Of a DNA stretch of 64,000 nt, positions 15,331-24,749 are shown piece by piece. Numbering within the stretch: position 1 is the first letter of the stretch; each line of letters starts with the position of its first letter. Below the pieces are notes generated by a model. That model was not told the origin of the DNA, did not search any database, and saw nothing but the letters and a program-made list of their open reading frames with translations. A program made the translations under genes and the position numbers. This stretch comes from Sva-07 sp963717385 (GTDB taxonomy: Bacteria; Actinomycetota; Acidimicrobiia; Acidimicrobiales; Ilumatobacteraceae): the NCBI GenBank assembly GCA_963717385.1, contig CAVQWE010000007.1, forward strand, positions 1 through 64,000, read 5' to 3'.

Positions 15331-17025
15331 ATGCCTGCCACCGACGGAACTCCCGCAGCCTCCAACTTCGTTCGCGACCTGGTGGCGCTCGACAACGAGC
15401 AGGGCACGTTCGGCGGCAGGGTCCAGACACGGTTCCCTCCAGAACCCAACGGGTATCTGCACATCGGCCACGCAAAGGCGATCACGGTCGACTTCGGGAT
15501 CGCTGCTGAGTTCGGCGGAGTCTGCAACCTGCGCTTCGACGACACCAACCCCGACACCGAGGACACCAGCTACGTCGACGGCATCATCGCCGACCTCGCC
15601 TGGCTCGGCTACCCGATCGAGGGTGAGCCGCTCTACGCGAGCGACTACTTCGAACAGCTCTACGACTGGGCCGAGCTGCTGATCACGAACGGTCTCGCCT
15701 ACGTCGACGATCAGGACGGCGAGACGATCTCCGCCCAGCGCGGCGGCTACGGCCGGCCCGGCGTCGAGAGCCCGCACCGCGACCGACCCGCTGACGACAG
15801 CCTCGATCTCTTCCGACGGATGCGCGCCGGCGAGTTCGCCGAGGGCTCTCACGTGCTGCGGGCCAAGATCGACATGCAGCACGAGAACATGCAGCTACGC
15901 GATCCGGTGATGTACCGGATCCGTGGGGTGCACCACCACCGAACCGGCGCACTGTGGAGCATCTACCCGACCTACGACTGGGCCCACGGCCAGAGCGATG
16001 CGATCGAAGGCGTCACCCATTCGTTGTGCACCCTCGAGTTCGACAGCCACCGCGCGCTCTACGACTGGTATCTCGACCAGTTGCCGCTGCCCTTCGAACA
16101 GCCTCGCCAGAGCGAGTTCGCCCGCCTCGAACTCACCCACACGGTCACCTCGAAGCGCAAGCTGGCCAAGCTCGTCGACGATGGCACGGTCGAGGGGTGG
16201 GACGATCCGCGAATGCCGACGTTGCGGGGGTTGCGTCGCCGTGGCTACCCGGCGTCGTCGATCCGTGAGTTCTGCGAATTCATCGGGGTGTCGCGCACCA
16301 ACAGCCGCCACCAGATCGAACTGCTCGAATCGTTCGTGCGTACGCAGCTGAACCGGGTGGCGTTGCGACGCATGGCCGTGCTGAAGCCGGTGCGTGTGGT
16401 GATCACCAACTGGCCGGTCGACGACGCCGGTGAGCCGGTGGTCGAGTTCGTCGAACTCAACAACAACCCGGAGAACGCCGATGACGGCACCCGGATGGTG
16501 CCGTTCAGTGGTGTGCTGTACATCGAGCACGACGACTTCAAGGCCGAGCCGCCACCGAAGTACTTCCGCCTGTCGCCGGGCAAGGAGGTGCGTCTGCGTG
16601 GGGCCTACTTCGTGACCGCCACCGGATTCGATGCGGACGCCGACGGCAACGTCACCGAGGTCCAGGTGACCTACGACCCCGAAACTCGCGGCGGTAACGC
16701 ACCCGACAATCGCAAGGTGAAGTCGACCATGCACTGGGTGTCGGCAGCCCACGCCGTCGATGCGACCGTTGCGCTGTACGACCGCTTGTTCACCCCGGAG
16801 GTGCCGGGCGAGGCCACTGGCGATCCGCTCGACGACGTCAATCCGAACTCGCGTGAGGTGCTCGACGGTGCCAAGGTCGAGCCGGCACTCGCCGAGGTCG
16901 AGCCGGGCCAGGTGGTCCAGTTCGAACGGCTCGGCTATTTCGCTGCCGACACCGAGCAGCCGCTGCTGTTCCATCGCACGGTTGGCCTCCGCGACGAGTG
17001 GGCCAACATCCAGAAGCGGGCCTGA
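15331..17025 (+). CDS. glnS: Glutaminyl-tRNA synthetase
   Basis: This 564-aa cytosolic class I synthetase charges tRNA-Gln with glutamine. The Rossmann domain has HIGH at residues 44-47 (PPEPNGYLHIGHAKA) and the KMSKS-equivalent TSKRK at 273-277. GlnRS-specific residues include LRFDDTNPDTED, IYPTYDWAHGQSDAIEG and THSLCTLEFDSHRALYDWY. Two anticodon-binding beta-barrels form the C-terminal third. The length matches bacterial GlnRS. ATG 15331 is preferred to GTG 15304 on family length. Most actinobacteria lack GlnRS and use Glu-tRNA-Gln amidation, so it may be a lineage trait or an acquisition. It converges on the next gene with a three-base gap. Confidence 0.96.
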   Translation: MPATDGTPAASNFVRDLVALDNEQGTFGGRVQTRFPPEPNGYLHIGHAKAITVDFGIAAEFGGVCNLRFDDTNPDTEDTSYVDGIIADLAWLGYPIEGEPLYASDYFEQLYDWAELLITNGLAYVDDQDGETISAQRGGYGRPGVESPHRDRPADDSLDLFRRMRAGEFAEGSHVLRAKIDMQHENMQLRDPVMYRIRGVHHHRTGALWSIYPTYDWAHGQSDAIEGVTHSLCTLEFDSHRALYDWYLDQLPLPFEQPRQSEFARLELTHTVTSKRKLAKLVDDGTVEGWDDPRMPTLRGLRRRGYPASSIREFCEFIGVSRTNSRHQIELLESFVRTQLNRVALRRMAVLKPVRVVITNWPVDDAGEPVVEFVELNNNPENADDGTRMVPFSGVLYIEHDDFKAEPPPKYFRLSPGKEVRLRGAYFVTATGFDADADGNVTEVQVTYDPETRGGNAPDNRKVKSTMHWVSAAHAVDATVALYDRLFTPEVPGEATGDPLDDVNPNSREVLDGAKVEPALAEVEPGQVVQFERLGYFAADTEQPLLFHRTVGLRDEWANIQKRA

Positions 17026-17028
17026 GGC

Positions 17029-19152
17029 CTACTCGAAGTACCAGTAGCAGCCGTACTGCTCGGGATCGCCCCAGCGCACCGAGTCGCGGGGCTCGAGGCT
17101 CTGGCGGTCGGAGAACTTCAGCTGGTCGAGACCGACCGTGACCAGTTCGTCGCCGATGGCGATCGAACGTTGCAGCGGGTTCCAGCAGCCGGAACGACTC
17201 GGGCTCGAGTGGCTGATGGTGCCACGGGCAACGAGCTCGCGACCATCGAGTTCGGCGACGACGGCACCACCGCCTGGTCCGACGATGTCCTTGGCCAAGC
17301 AGTCCTCGTTCGGCCCGCAGTCGCCCCAACCCGGCGAGACCGGGAGCACGATCGTGCCGTCCTCGGGCCAGAACAGGAACGCCTTGTGGTCCCACTCGAC
17401 CTCGCTGTACCCGCCGATCGGCAAGGTGCTGATGCGTTGCGGATCGGTCGGGTCGCTCACGTCGAACAGGCTGAGCTGGGTGCCGGTGGTGCGGCCGGTG
17501 TCGGTCGCGTCCTGCCCGACACCGAGCAGGAGGCCGTCGCCCACGGGGTGCAGGTAGGCCGAGTAGCCGGGGATCTTCAGCTCGCCCGCCTCGACCGGAT
17601 TGGCCGGATCGGTCAGGTCGATCACGTACAGCGGGTCGATCTGGCGGAACGTGACCACGTAGGCGAGATCGCCGATGAACCGCACCGCATAGATCTGCTC
17701 GTCCTTGCCGAGTCCGCCCACCGAAGAGATCTGGCGCAACTCGTCGCCCTCGGGTCGAAGCACGAACACGGTCGACTCGCTCTGGTCGCCGAAGCCGCCC
17801 CAGTCGTCGGTGGTGGTGGCGACTCGGAGGTCGCCGTTGTGTTCGCTCATCGCGAACTGGTTGAGCAACCGTCCCTCGACCTGGCCGGAGGCCACATAGG
17901 TGGCAGCCGTGCCGTCGTCGAGGCTGAACTGGTGGATCATTGTCGGCGGTGGTCCGGGATCTTGCTCGGGAGTGGTGGTGGTGGCCGTCGCATCGTCGAG
18001 TGGCACCGGCGAACCCCACTGCCAGTCCCAGTTCTGGGTGGCGATGTACAAGTTGTCGGTCGAGGCGTAGACGGTGTCTCCCGTCGACACGATTCCCGCC
18101 GAACCGACCGGGGTGCCGTCGCCGTCGATGTCGATCGATCCGATCCAGGTGAGGCCGAGCCCGGCGAAGTCCGGCGGGGCAGCCACGGATTCGCACGGCA
18201 GGAGCTGTGCCATCTGGCCGAAGTCGCCGTCGGCCCCCTCGTCGAACCAGCGAGGCAACCAGTCCTCGACCGTCGACTCGCTGATGATCTCCTTGTTGCG
18301 CTCGAGCGCCGATTCTTCGTCGAGGCCGAACTGGTTCGGTTGCACGAACGGCAAGCGCTGATCGAACGACGTCGTGATCACGAGACGGGCAACGCCGTCG
18401 ACCGAACGCGTGGCGACCACGCTGCCTTCGAGATGTGAGCGTCGCAGCAACCGAGGGCTGGTCGGGTCGTCGACATCGAACAGCGACACGATGGTGTCGG
18501 GTGAGCCACCCCAGCTCGATGTCACCACGACCAGGCGGTCGCCATCGAGCAACAGCTGGTGGGTTCCCTGCGGGAGTTCAGGCTCCGCGACCACGTCGGC
18601 GTCGGCGACCGACACGATTCGTAGACCGTCCTGACTCGCGACGTAGACGAAGTCGCCGTCGGTCTCGACGATGTCTCCCTCGTCGACGCCGACCTCTTGG
18701 ACGTTCGTCCCGGAGTAGTCCTGACCTTCGACGGCGGTCGGTGGGGTCGGACCGCTGTCGGGAACGGCGCCGCCCGCGTCGTCGCTCGCTGCGGTGTCGA
18801 GATCGGCTTCCATCACCCGACCGTCGCCGTAGTAGATGCCGCCGCCACCCAGCCCCCACGCGGTGACTCGCTTCGATGCTTCGGTCTGCATGTAGGTGAG
18901 CAGGGCATCGCAGTCGCCGAAGAACTCGAGGTTCGCCGACGCGAATCCCTGCGGGCCCGGTTCGGTGGCCGGCACCGTGCTGCCTGGAGGTTCGGTCGAG
19001 GGTGCGCCGGTCGTGGCGGGAGCGGGCGACGTGGTGGCCGTCGGTTCGGTCGAGCCAACGGGTTCAGCACCGTTGTCGTCGGCCGAGCACGACGCTGCGA
19101 CCAGCAGCGAGACGGTGACCAGTGCAAGAGGGACGATCCGCTGATGTCGCAT
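17029..19152 (-). CDS. Secreted beta-propeller lipoprotein
   Basis: This 707-aa protein has a signal peptide (MRHQRIVPLALVTVSLLV) and a lipobox, VAASC, implying a lipid-anchored extracytoplasmic protein. A Thr/Pro/Ser linker follows to about residue 70. The remainder matches the actinobacterial Beta_propel type: EVGVDEGDIVETDGDFVYV, ITTSFDQRLPF, YAVRFIGDLAYVVTFRQID, LYVIDLTDPANPVEAGELK, and GGYSEVEWDHKAFLFW near the end. Repeated D-P-x-x-P blades are visible. The function is unknown; it is probably a cell-surface binding or sensing scaffold. It lies tail to tail with glnS. Confidence 0.85.
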   Translation of the reverse strand: MRHQRIVPLALVTVSLLVAASCSADDNGAEPVGSTEPTATTSPAPATTGAPSTEPPGSTVPATEPGPQGFASANLEFFGDCDALLTYMQTEASKRVTAWGLGGGGIYYGDGRVMEADLDTAASDDAGGAVPDSGPTPPTAVEGQDYSGTNVQEVGVDEGDIVETDGDFVYVASQDGLRIVSVADADVVAEPELPQGTHQLLLDGDRLVVVTSSWGGSPDTIVSLFDVDDPTSPRLLRRSHLEGSVVATRSVDGVARLVITTSFDQRLPFVQPNQFGLDEESALERNKEIISESTVEDWLPRWFDEGADGDFGQMAQLLPCESVAAPPDFAGLGLTWIGSIDIDGDGTPVGSAGIVSTGDTVYASTDNLYIATQNWDWQWGSPVPLDDATATTTTPEQDPGPPPTMIHQFSLDDGTAATYVASGQVEGRLLNQFAMSEHNGDLRVATTTDDWGGFGDQSESTVFVLRPEGDELRQISSVGGLGKDEQIYAVRFIGDLAYVVTFRQIDPLYVIDLTDPANPVEAGELKIPGYSAYLHPVGDGLLLGVGQDATDTGRTTGTQLSLFDVSDPTDPQRISTLPIGGYSEVEWDHKAFLFWPEDGTIVLPVSPGWGDCGPNEDCLAKDIVGPGGGAVVAELDGRELVARGTISHSSPSRSGCWNPLQRSIAIGDELVTVGLDQLKFSDRQSLEPRDSVRWGDPEQYGCYWYFE

Positions 19153-19196
19153 GTGTGTTGGACGTCACAGGTCGTGAGAAAGTTCCCCGCTGATCA

Positions 19197-20121
19197 TCAC
19201 CGGGTCTCCAACGGCCGCAGCACGTCGGCGGCCTCGGTCAGATGTTCGACCCAGGCATCGGCGCCCTCGGGCTCGGCCAGGGGGAGCACGACGAACTTCG
19301 ACGTGCCCACCTCGATGAATCGCTGGATCAGCGTGGTGAGCCCTTCCCACGACGTCGGGACGAGTTCGCTGGGGTCGCTCAGATCGGGACGACGTCGTGC
19401 CAACAGCGCAAGGAGGCGATCGGGGATCGGTCCGAACGAATAGGGGACCAGCACGCCGTAGTGGTCGTGTTCGATCGCGCGGTCGTGCTCGGCGCACACC
19501 TCCTCGATCACGGCGCGCCCGGCCGCGGCATCGTCCGGTGTCACGAACGACGGGAGCCAGCCGTCGGCCATCCGCCCGATCCGACGTAACTCCGACGGCG
19601 CGATGCCGCCCAACCAGACCTCCATCTTCGACGCTGCCGGGCAACACCTTGATGTCGTCGTAGTCGTAGCGATCACCGTGGTGGCTGAACGGCTCCCCTG
19701 TCCAGCAGTTGCGCATCACCGTCAACATCTCGTCGAACAACTTCGCTCGTTCGCCACGCTGCACGCCGAACGCCTGCTGCTCGATGGGGTCGACAGCGCC
19801 GAGCCCGAACGCCGGGAGGAGCCGGCCGCCTGACATGTTCGCCAACGTGGCGAGTTCCTTGGCCAGCACCACCGGGTTGCGGCCGGGCAGCACCATCACC
19901 GACATGCCGAACTTCAACCGTTCGGTTCGGCCGGCGCCGTACGCCATCGCCACCAGCGGGTCGGGTGCCGGGCCGCTGATGCGTTCAGACAGCCACAGCG
20001 AGTCGAACCCGAGCGACTCGAGCGCATCGACCACCGTGCCGTAGGACGGCCCGTGCAGCATGGTGGACGTGCCGAGCCCGAATCCGATACGAACCTTCGG
20101 CGGGGCCTGCTGATCGCTCAT
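19197..20121 (-). pseudogene. LLM-class (F420/FMN) oxidoreductase with a one-base frameshift
   Basis: The N-terminal frame (from 20121) reads VRIGFGLGTSTMLHGPSYG, then SLGFDSLWLSERISGPAPD and GMSVMVLPGRNPVVLAKEL, the bacterial-luciferase TIM-barrel start. Near 19640 it loses register, and a second frame continues MEVWLGGIAPSELRRIGRM, then ADGWLPSFVTPDD, to 19197. The combined 925 nt is one base over a multiple of three. If corrected, the product is an oxidoreductase of about 307 aa using F420 or FMN. The substrate is unknown. A sequencing error is as likely as true inactivation because both halves are well conserved. Confidence 0.75.
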
Positions 20122-20197
20122 CGTGCGATCGTGTCACAGGCAGCCGCCGAGGCGGCATCCGAAGCAGGGGTGCAGGTCGGGCCGCCCCGGCGACTGG

Positions 20198-20422
20198 TCA
20201 GTGGGTGTGAGCGGTGCCGATGCGCACGGGCGGAGCCTCGCGGAGGGCCCGACTCGTCTGGATCCAACTGGCGGTGAACCCGACCACGATCACCGGCAGC
20301 ACGATCGCAGCCTGAGGAACATCGCCGGCCGCCGATATCAGCACCGCTGCCAGACCAGCCACGATCGAGACGATCATCGCGAGCTTGATTGCGGCATTCC
20401 AGGTGTGTCGGCTGAGTTCCAC
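20198..20422 (-). CDS. Small two-helix membrane protein
   Basis: This protein of about 74 aa has hydrophobic segments AIKLAMIVSIVAGLAAVLI and AAIVLPVIVVGFTASWI and a short basic tail. The GTG at 20422 (ELSRHTWNAAIKL) is a plausible start; an in-frame ATG at 20470 adds 16 less convincing residues. No family is recognised. It lies between the broken LLM gene and the SDR gene, on the strand opposite to the SDR. Confidence 0.5.
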   Translation of the reverse strand: MELSRHTWNAAIKLAMIVSIVAGLAAVLISAAGDVPQAAIVLPVIVVGFTASWIQTSRALREAPPVRIGTAHTH

Positions 20423-20624
20423 GCCCTCTTTCTTACATCGCCACGTTGCCCCTGTCTCGCGAGTCGGCACGTCGATCGGAAGTTGTCACGTGAATGACGC
20501 GTTCGACATCGAATCGCGCGGTCGGAGATGACGAAGAGGTGACGCAGGGGTGACGACCGTGCAACGTGCCGGCCGGCCGACATCTCGGTTCGTGCCACGG
20601 GCGTCGCAAGTAGGGTCGTCGGCC

Positions 20625-21411
20625 ATGTCGACCGCCCCGTTGCCTCAGTCCACCCCACTCGACCGCTTTCGGCTCGATGGTCAGATCGTGATCGTCACGG
20701 GTGCCTCGTCGGGTCTCGGTGCGCACTTCGCCACGGTGCTCCACGCCGTGGGAGCAACGGTGGTCCTCACCGCTCGGCGGACCGACCGCCTCGAGTCGCT
20801 CGCCGTCGACCTGCCCGGACTCGTACGTCTGCGCGGCAGACATGAGCGACGAGTCGGATCGTGAGCGCCTGATCGCCGAGGTGTTGGGCCGATACGGGCG
20901 TGTCGACGTGCTGGTCAACAACGCCGGAGTCGGCGGATCGGTGGCAGTCGAAGACGAAGAACTCGATCGATTCCGCACCTCGATGGAGATCAACGTGACG
21001 GCACTGTGGCACCTGTCGAAGCTGTGTGCGCCTTCCATGATCGCCAGCGGAGCGGGCGCAATCGTCAACGTTGCGTCGATGCTCGGCCATGTCGGCTCGA
21101 CACCGATCAAACAGGCGCACTACTCCGCGAGCAAGGGTGCTGTCGTCAACCTCACGCGCGAACTGGCCTTGCAGTGGGCGCGCAAAGGCATACGTGTCAA
21201 CGCGCTCTGCCCCGGGTGGTTCCCCTCGGAGATGACCGACGGAATGGACACCGACGAAGGGAGCCGGCGCTTCATCGCGACGAACTCGCCGATCCCTCGG
21301 ATGGGCGAACTCGACGAACTCGACGGCGCCCTGCTGCTGTTGGCATCACCAGCCGGCACGTTCCTCACCGGCCAGAGCATCATCGTCGACGGAGGTTGGA
21401 CGGCTCGCTGA
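20625..21411 (+). pseudogene. Short-chain dehydrogenase/reductase with a one-base frameshift
   Basis: The first frame reads LDGQIVIVTGASSGLGAHF, the TGxxxGxG NAD(P)-binding loop, as far as SLAVDLPG. A second frame carries the rest: DVLVNNAGVGGSV (NNAG), IVNVASMLGHVGSTP, and the catalytic YSASKGAVVNL (YxxxK). It ends LTGQSIIVDGGWTAR. The 787-nt span is one base too long, and an extra C in CCC at 20814-20816 explains the shift. When corrected the protein has 261 aa with all catalytic residues. It is probably an active SDR with a sequence error; the substrate is unknown. Confidence 0.75.
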
Positions 21412-21477
21412 GGCAGTGGCAGGTTTGTGATACAACTATTCCGCCAGGATGACTGGCCGGATCGAAGGAGACATCAC

Positions 21478-21848
21478 ATGAAGGACATGCTCAAGGAGTT
21501 CAAGGACTTCGTCAACCGGGGCAACCTGGTGGAGTTGGCGATCGCATTCGTCCTGGCCACGGCGTTCGCGCCGGTCGTGCTCAGCATCGTGGAGTTCATC
21601 TTCATGCCGATCATCGCAGCGATCGTCGGACAGCCCGACTTCGGTACGCTCGGCTTCGACATCGGCGACGCTCGAATCAACTACGGCACGCCGTTGACGT
21701 TGATCATCAACTTCGTGATCATCGCGTTCGTCTGCTTCCTCGTCGTCAAGGCGTACAACGCATGAAGAAGTCGTCGCCCGACGAGGACGCTGGCCCGAGC
21801 GAGGTCGAACTCCTCACCGAGATCCGCGACTCCCTGCGCAATCGCTGA
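21478..21848 (+). pseudogene. mscL: Large-conductance mechanosensitive channel MscL, C-terminus shifted by one base
   Basis: ATG 21478 follows GAAGGAG. The protein reads MKDMLKEFKDFVNRGNLVE, then the TM1 segment LAIAFVLATAFAPVVLSIV, a periplasmic loop and TM2 (LIINFVIIAFVCFLVVKAY). As given it stops after 95 residues at TGA 21763. The overlapping frame continues MKKSSPDEDAGPSEVELLT then EIRDSLRNR to 21848, which is the conserved MscL C-terminal helix (usually KAYNRMKK...LLTEIRDLL). One missing base near 21761 would restore NRMKK and a normal protein of about 123 aa. It gates solute release on hypo-osmotic shock in the inner membrane. Confidence 0.85.
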
Positions 21849-21903
21849 TCTCCACAGCGGCCGCGACGCCAGACGCGGTCGCGAACCCGCTTCAATGGGT
21901 GCA

Positions 21904-23022
21904 ATGTCCCGCCGTCACTCGTTCGCAGTCGTCGCCATCTTGGCGATCGTCGCTGCTGGATGCGGCTCCGAAGGCGACCAGACCGACAACACGATTCCGC
22001 CGGTCACGCCCGTGCCGACCATCGGCGGCGTCGGCCTCGTGCCTGCGGTCCCTTCGGCTGTGCGCGAGCCGGTCGTGATCGTTCGTCCACCTGTCGGACT
22101 CGACGGCACCACGGCGCAACTGATCGGCGACATCGCCGACGGCAACAGGATTCTGATGATCGGCGACTCGATTCTCGCCTCCACATCGTCGCGCTACGGC
22201 AACCAGATGTGTGAAGCGCTCGAACCCCTCGGATGGCAGGTGGCGATCGAGGCAGAACCCAGCAGGTTCGTCGAGTTCGGCAATCGGGTGCTCGCTCGGG
22301 AACTCCCCGACGATGTGGCGCCCGACGACGACTGGGACGCGGCTGCGGTCTTCCTCGGCAGCAACTATCGCGGCGACGCGTTCGACTACGAGGCCGAACT
22401 CATCGAGATTCTCGACCGGTTGGAGCCGCGTCCAGTGCTGCTGCTCACGGTCACCGAGTACCGGCCGAACTATGTCGACGTCAACGTGGTCATCAACCGC
22501 CTCGGAGCGGAACGCGACAACGTCACGGTGCTCGACTGGAAGACGATCTCCGAGACGCCGGGTGTGTTGAGCAGCGACGGTCTCCACCCCACCGATTCGG
22601 GTCGGAGCGTGCTCGCCGACGCCGTCGCTGCCGCACTCGGGCCGTTCCCCGGTGGGGTGGGCGACTGCCTGCGATCGACGTTCCGCGACGACTCCGCGAT
22701 CGGCAGCAACAACTCCGACACGGTGCTCGGACGTCCCTCGCAACGGTCGAGTTCGAGCAGTTCGAGCTCCAGTTCGAGCGGGAACAGTTCATCCGGCTCC
22801 AGTTCCGCAACCACCGTGCCCACGACGACGCCGACCACCGCTCCACCATCTGGCGGCGGTGACGGTGGTGACGACGGTGGCGGTGGTGACGGCAGTGGCG
22901 GTGGTGGGACCGAGCAAACAACCCCGCCGTCGGGTGGTGGAGGCGAGACAACGCCCGACCCGCCAGATGGTGGAGCGGCGCCGACACCCGGCGAAGGCCT
23001 GGAGACGCCGTCAAGTCCTTGA
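21904..23022 (+). CDS. SGNH/GDSL-like lipoprotein with Ser- and Gly-rich tail
   Basis: This protein of about 372 aa has a signal peptide (MSRRHSFAVVAILAI) and lipobox VAAGC. The central domain has RILMIGDSILASTSSRYGN (GDS motif with the probable nucleophilic Ser) and later SSDGLHPTDSG, giving the Asp and His of an SGNH-type triad. From about residue 285 a pure low-complexity tail begins: a run of Ser, then Thr/Pro, then Gly/Asp. This is a wall-spanning or glycosylated linker in appearance. It may act as an envelope esterase or O-acetyl hydrolase; the substrate is unknown. The start at 21904 is preferred to 21895 because Met-Ser-Arg-Arg gives a normal signal n-region. Confidence 0.7.
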   Translation: MSRRHSFAVVAILAIVAAGCGSEGDQTDNTIPPVTPVPTIGGVGLVPAVPSAVREPVVIVRPPVGLDGTTAQLIGDIADGNRILMIGDSILASTSSRYGNQMCEALEPLGWQVAIEAEPSRFVEFGNRVLARELPDDVAPDDDWDAAAVFLGSNYRGDAFDYEAELIEILDRLEPRPVLLLTVTEYRPNYVDVNVVINRLGAERDNVTVLDWKTISETPGVLSSDGLHPTDSGRSVLADAVAAALGPFPGGVGDCLRSTFRDDSAIGSNNSDTVLGRPSQRSSSSSSSSSSSGNSSSGSSSATTVPTTTPTTAPPSGGGDGGDDGGGGDGSGGGGTEQTTPPSGGGGETTPDPPDGGAAPTPGEGLETPSSP

Positions 23023-23080
23023 TCACCCCTGCCGGTCGACAGCGCCTGCTGATCAGGTGAGGTCGCCGTAGCCTGGACGG

Positions 23081-24697
23081 GTGCTCCAGGCCCAGGCGAT
23101 CTCGGTGGAAGTGGGGGGCCGGCTGCTCGTCGACTCCGCCAGCTTCACCGTCATGCCCCGCGACAAGGTGGGCATCGTCGGACGAAATGGCGCCGGCAAG
23201 ACGAGCCTCTTCAAGGTGCTGGGTGGTGCCAACGAGCCCAAGGCGGGCGCCGTGCTCCGCAAGGGCGGGTTCGGGTACCTGCCCCAAGATCCCAAGATCG
23301 ACTCGGCGCTCGACGGACGAAGCTGTGTCACCCACGTGCTGTCGGGGCGGGGGATCGACGACGAGATCACCCGTATCGAGAAGCTGCGCATCGCCATGGA
23401 GGAGAACCCCGACGAGCGCAATGTCACCCGCTACTCCGACGCCGAAGAGGCGTTTCGCACCACCGGCGGGTACGCCGCTGAGAGCGAGGCCCGGGCGATG
23501 GCCGCCGGGCTCGGCATCCCCGACGCTCGCCTCGATCAGCCGATCAGCACGCTGTCGGGCGGCGAGCGGCGTCGAGTCGAATTGGCCCGGATCCTGTTCG
23601 CCGGCTCCGACGTGCTGTGCCTCGACGAGCCGACCAACCACCTCGATGTCGACGCGAAGGCCTGGCTGCTCGGCTTCCTTCGTCAGTACAAGGGCGCCCT
23701 GCTGGTGATCAGCCACGACCTCGAACTGCTCGACGAGTCGATCACCCGGGTGCTGCATCTCGACCGGGCCACCGAACACGACGTCGGCGAGATCGTCGAA
23801 TACCGGGGCACCTACAGCCAGTACCAGCGGTCGCGTGCCGACGACGAGGCCCGCCTCGCCAAGAAGGCGGTGCTGCAGGCCAAGGAGATCGACCGGCTGC
23901 AAACCGTGGTCGACCGGTTCGGTGCCAAGGCCACCAAGGCAGCGATGGCACACAGCGTCGAAAAGCGCATCGCGCGGCTCGAAACCCAGCGTGTGCGCGG
24001 TCCGCAGTCGGGCAAGACGATGACCGTGCGGTTCCCGGATCCACCGAAGTGTGGCGAGACGGTGATCCGGGCGTCGGGGATGTGCAAGGCGTACGGCGGG
24101 CCGACGATCTTCGAAGACATCGACTTCGACCTCGGCCGCGGCGAGCGGCTGCTCGTGCTCGGCCTCAACGGTGCTGGCAAGACGAGCCTCTTGCGCATCC
24201 TTGCTGGCGAGACCGAGGCCGACCTCGGCGACTTCGAGTTCGGCTACCAGGTTCACGCCGGTTACTACGCGCAGGAACACGACAACCTACGCACCGACCA
24301 GTCGCTGCTCACCAACATTCGCGACGCCGTCCCAGATGGCATGAACCTGGGCGAGACCCAGCTGCGCGGTCTGCTGGGCATGTTCGGGTTGTCGGGCGAC
24401 AAGGTGTTCCAAGAGTCGGGCACGCTGTCGGGCGGCGAGAAGACCAAGCTCGCGCTGGCGATGCTGATGGTCGGACGCAACAACCTGCTGCTGCTCGACG
24501 AACCCACCAACAACCTCGATCCGCCATCGCGTCAAGCGGTCGCAGACGCACTGGTCGATTGGCCCGGCGCCATCATCCTGGTGAGCCACGACGAGGATTT
24601 CGTTCGCGAGCTCGCACCCACCAAAGTGCTGCTGATGCCCGACGGTGACGTCGACTACTTCTCCGAGGACTGGCTCGACCTCGTCTCGATGTCCTGA
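23081..24697 (+). CDS. ABC-F family ATPase
   Basis: This 538-aa protein has two ABC cassettes and no membrane segments. Cassette 1 has Walker A GIVGRNGAGKTSLFK, signature LSGGERRRVELAR and Walker B VLCLDEPTNHLDVDA. The linker (about 240-310) is charged and helical (DDEARLAKKAVLQAKEIDR). Cassette 2 has Walker A GLNGAGKTSLLR, signature LSGGEKTKLALAM and LLLLDEPTNNLDPPS. This is the ABC-F layout of ribosome-associated translation factors and antibiotic-resistance proteins. A specific subfamily (EttA, Uup or ARE) cannot be assigned. The start is GTG at 23081. Confidence 0.9.
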   Translation: MLQAQAISVEVGGRLLVDSASFTVMPRDKVGIVGRNGAGKTSLFKVLGGANEPKAGAVLRKGGFGYLPQDPKIDSALDGRSCVTHVLSGRGIDDEITRIEKLRIAMEENPDERNVTRYSDAEEAFRTTGGYAAESEARAMAAGLGIPDARLDQPISTLSGGERRRVELARILFAGSDVLCLDEPTNHLDVDAKAWLLGFLRQYKGALLVISHDLELLDESITRVLHLDRATEHDVGEIVEYRGTYSQYQRSRADDEARLAKKAVLQAKEIDRLQTVVDRFGAKATKAAMAHSVEKRIARLETQRVRGPQSGKTMTVRFPDPPKCGETVIRASGMCKAYGGPTIFEDIDFDLGRGERLLVLGLNGAGKTSLLRILAGETEADLGDFEFGYQVHAGYYAQEHDNLRTDQSLLTNIRDAVPDGMNLGETQLRGLLGMFGLSGDKVFQESGTLSGGEKTKLALAMLMVGRNNLLLLDEPTNNLDPPSRQAVADALVDWPGAIILVSHDEDFVRELAPTKVLLMPDGDVDYFSEDWLDLVSMS

Positions 24698-24704
24698 ACG
24701 ACGC

Positions 24705-24743
24705 CAGGACGACATCACGGGTCAGACCAGCGATGTCATCCTG
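24705..24743. terminator. Bidirectional terminator-like hairpin
   Basis: Arms CAGGACGACATC (24705-24716) and GATGTCATCCTG (24732-24743) pair with one mismatch around a 15-base loop. It lies exactly between two convergent genes. There is no T-tract, as is usual in high-GC actinobacteria. Confidence 0.55.
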
Positions 24744-24749
24744 CCGGGT

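Noticed and set aside
13741..15882. 713-aa frame on the minus strand
   Set aside because: It runs through parts of three unrelated regions (SCO6745-type gene, IS481 relic, antisense of glnS) and holds only a fragment of the transposase in register.
22740..22990. Ser/Thr/Gly/Asp-coding repeats as a non-coding microsatellite
   Set aside because: They stay in frame with the SGNH lipoprotein and resemble a wall-spanning linker.
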